NCBI GenBank assembly: GCA_031267115.1
Contig: JAIRZS010000256.1
Span: 1 to 12,770, forward strand
Source: Treponema sp.
GTDB taxonomy: Bacteria > Spirochaetota > Spirochaetia > Treponematales > Breznakiellaceae
Length of the DNA stretch: 12,770 bases
Direction: 5' to 3'
This document shows positions 11,037 to 12,770 of this stretch, in pieces. Within the stretch, counting starts at the first letter, position 1; the number at the start of each line of letters is the position of its first letter. The translations under genes were made by a program, and so were the position numbers. The notes below the pieces were generated by a model. It was not told where the DNA came from. It did not search any database and was given only the letters and a program-made list of their open reading frames with translations.

Positions 11037-12770
11037 TTACATTATCTCCAGAAACGGTATGCAGACCAGGCGCAGGGCGTCGCGGAGCACGCGCTCGACG
11101 GCGCGGGACAGGGCGAGACGGGACCGGGCAAGGTCAGGAGAATCCGCGCCCAGGATGGGGCAGTCGTGGTAGAACCGGCTGAAGCTCCGGGAAAGGCTGT
11201 AGAGATAGGCGGCCAGACACGAGGGGTCCATCGCGGCGGCGGATTCCGCAACGGCCCCGGGATAGGCGGCGACAGCCTTGAGCAGTTCCCACTCGGCATC
11301 GCTTGAAAGCAGGGCGTAGTCGGGATCCGCGCCGCACAGGGCTTCCGGGGCTTTGCGCAGCAGCGCGCTGATACGGGTGCCCATATATTGGAGATAGGGG
11401 CCGGTGTTGCCGTTAAAGGAAAGGGATTCCTTAGGATCAAAGAGCATGTCCTTCTGGGGGTTTACCTGCAAGAGGTAGTAGTGCAGCGCGCCCAGTGCGA
11501 CTTTTTCCGCTACGTCTCCGGGGACGCCCACCGCCTCTTCCCGCTCCTTTTCCCGGATTTCCGCCAGGGCGTCGTCGCGGAGGCTGTCTATGAGGTCGTC
11601 GGCGTCCACCACGGTCCCTTCCCGGCTTTTCATCCTGCCTTCCGGAAGGTTCACCATGCCGTAGGAAAGGTGATAGAGATTCCGCGCCCAGTCAAAACCC
11701 AGTTTTTTGAGGATCGAAAAGAGAACCTGGAAGTGGTACTGCTGCTCGGAACCGACTACAAAGACAAGCCGGTCAAAGGGCCAGTCTTTGTGGCGGTAGA
11801 TGGCGGTGCCGATATCCTGGGTGATGTAAATTGAGGTGCCGTCCTTGCGGAGCAGCGCCTTTTGATCGAGTTTTTCCGCGCTGAGATCTACCATGACGGC
11901 GCCGTCTTCGGTCCTGTAAAAGATACCCCTTTCAAGGCCCTTGAGGACCTCGTCTTTTCCCAAAAGGTAGGTTTGGCTTTCAAAGTAGTACTGGTCAAAG
12001 GAGACGCCGGTGCGGGCGTAAGTTTCCTTCATGCCCTTGACGGCCCAGCCGTTCATCAGTTCCCACAGCTTCACTGTTTCGGCGTCCCCCGCTTCCCACT
12101 TGCGCAGCAGTTCCCTCGCGCGGACCTGGCTGGGTGCCTGGGCCTCCGCTTCCTTTTTATCAAGGCCTTTTTCCCTTGCGAGCGCCTCCGCCTCTTCCTT
12201 TAGGTCCCAGCTGAACCTGACATACCAGTCGCCTACAAAATGATCGCTTTTGATCCCCTCAGATTCGGGGGTCCTGCCCTCGCCGTGCTCGCTGTAGGCC
12301 AGCATGGATTTACAGATGTGGATTCCCCGGTCATTGATGATACAGACCTTGCGGACATCGGCGCCGCAGGCCGCGAGTATACGGGAGACGCTCTCCCCCA
12401 GAACATCGTTCCGCAGATGGCCCAGGTGGAGGGGCTTGTTGGTGTTGGGGCTGGAAAATTCCACCATGACACGGGAACCGGCAAGGGTTCCGGGACGGCC
12501 GAAAGCGGGGCTGCCCAAGGCTTCGGAAAGGATCGATGACGCGGCTGCGGCCCGGTCCAGAAATACGTTGAGGTAGGGGCCTTTGGCCCCGTAAGCGCCG
12601 CGGGCTTCTTTTGCTTCCGCAGGCAGCGGAACGCCGGAAGAATCCTGGGCCGCAAGAACATCCGCCACCGCGGCGGCTATCTGGGGCGGCCCCTTCCTGA
12701 GAAGTTTCGCGAAACCGAACATGGGGAAGCCCAGATCGCCGAATTCGCTCTGGGGCGGGATTTCAGCCGC
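11037..12770 (-). CDS. argS: Arginyl-tRNA synthetase, 5' end beyond the window
   Basis: Class I synthetase charging tRNA-Arg. The frame is open to the right edge, giving 577 visible residues. The ATG at 12720-12722 is internal, because the 16 codons before it (ending SEFGDLGFP) continue the conserved N-terminal domain that recognises the tRNA D-loop. Visible parts: N-terminal domain to about 75, HLGH signature (115-118), NDRGIHICKSM (about 146-156), the KMSKS-region variant GRMKSREGT (378-386, as in other ArgRS with a weak KMSKS) and a C-terminal anticodon-binding DALR-type domain (about 455-577) with FNGNTGPYLQYMGTRISALLRK. It is on the same strand as rplU but separated from it by about 500 bases and a separate promoter. 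Confidence 0.97.
   Translation of the reverse strand, partial: AAEIPPQSEFGDLGFPMFGFAKLLRKGPPQIAAAVADVLAAQDSSGVPLPAEAKEARGAYGAKGPYLNVFLDRAAAASSILSEALGSPAFGRPGTLAGSRVMVEFSSPNTNKPLHLGHLRNDVLGESVSRILAACGADVRKVCIINDRGIHICKSMLAYSEHGEGRTPESEGIKSDHFVGDWYVRFSWDLKEEAEALAREKGLDKKEAEAQAPSQVRARELLRKWEAGDAETVKLWELMNGWAVKGMKETYARTGVSFDQYYFESQTYLLGKDEVLKGLERGIFYRTEDGAVMVDLSAEKLDQKALLRKDGTSIYITQDIGTAIYRHKDWPFDRLVFVVGSEQQYHFQVLFSILKKLGFDWARNLYHLSYGMVNLPEGRMKSREGTVVDADDLIDSLRDDALAEIREKEREEAVGVPGDVAEKVALGALHYYLLQVNPQKDMLFDPKESLSFNGNTGPYLQYMGTRISALLRKAPEALCGADPDYALLSSDAEWELLKAVAAYPGAVAESAAAMDPSCLAAYLYSLSRSFSRFYHDCPILGADSPDLARSRLALSRAVERVLRDALRLVCIPFLEIM

Overview
The window reads as a chromosomal, housekeeping segment of a fairly GC-rich bacterium. 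I infer a spirochaete of the Treponema type. The order ispE-spoVG-rplY-tilS-ftsH matches, from memory, the Borrelia order spoVG-rplY-pth-tilS-ftsH and the wider Bacillus layout. A second block, rplU-prp-rpmA-obgE-nadD/yqeK-LCP-rsfS, is also one I associate with treponemes. The phylum is an inference; the gene identities are not in doubt.

Layout, right to left, because almost everything is on the minus strand. (1) 11037-12770 is argS, cut by the right edge. (2) 10540-11036 has no gene. It holds a small terminal-inverted-repeat element with a 9-bp target duplication (10778-11004), a promoter at 10755-10783, and a leader with four back-to-back hairpins. (3) 5547-10539 is a ribosome-assembly operon: rplU (bL21), prp (L27-type protease), rpmA (bL27), obgE (50S assembly GTPase), a nadD-yqeK fusion, an LCP/LytR_C membrane protein and rsfS (ribosome silencing factor). 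Several junctions overlap by 4-26 bases. A hairpin-rich spacer separates obgE from nadD-yqeK. (4) 5142-5489 is the only plus-strand gene, a small protein with a 51-residue Asp/Glu tail and its own promoter. (5) 4582-5014 is a divergent regulatory region with the ispE promoter, a 65-bp dispersed repeat and a long run of hairpins. (6) 1-4581 is a second operon: ispE (TTG start), spoVG, tRNA-Gln(UUG), rplY (bL25), tilS and ftsH (cut by the left edge). Between rplY and tilS, where pth sits in related gene orders, there is only a hairpin-repeat block.

The genes are ordinary; the unusual material is in the gaps. Each of the four long gaps is packed with perfect or near-perfect hairpins. Two of these blocks (2244-2355 and 4858-4973) are inverted copies of one ~115-bp element. 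In that pair one hairpin carries a compensatory base-pair exchange, and another hairpin has been replaced by an unrelated palindrome at the same place. A separate 65-bp repeat occurs upstream of both operon promoters, once inside the miniature transposon-like element. No CRISPR array, complete insertion sequence, transposase, integrase or rRNA gene was found.
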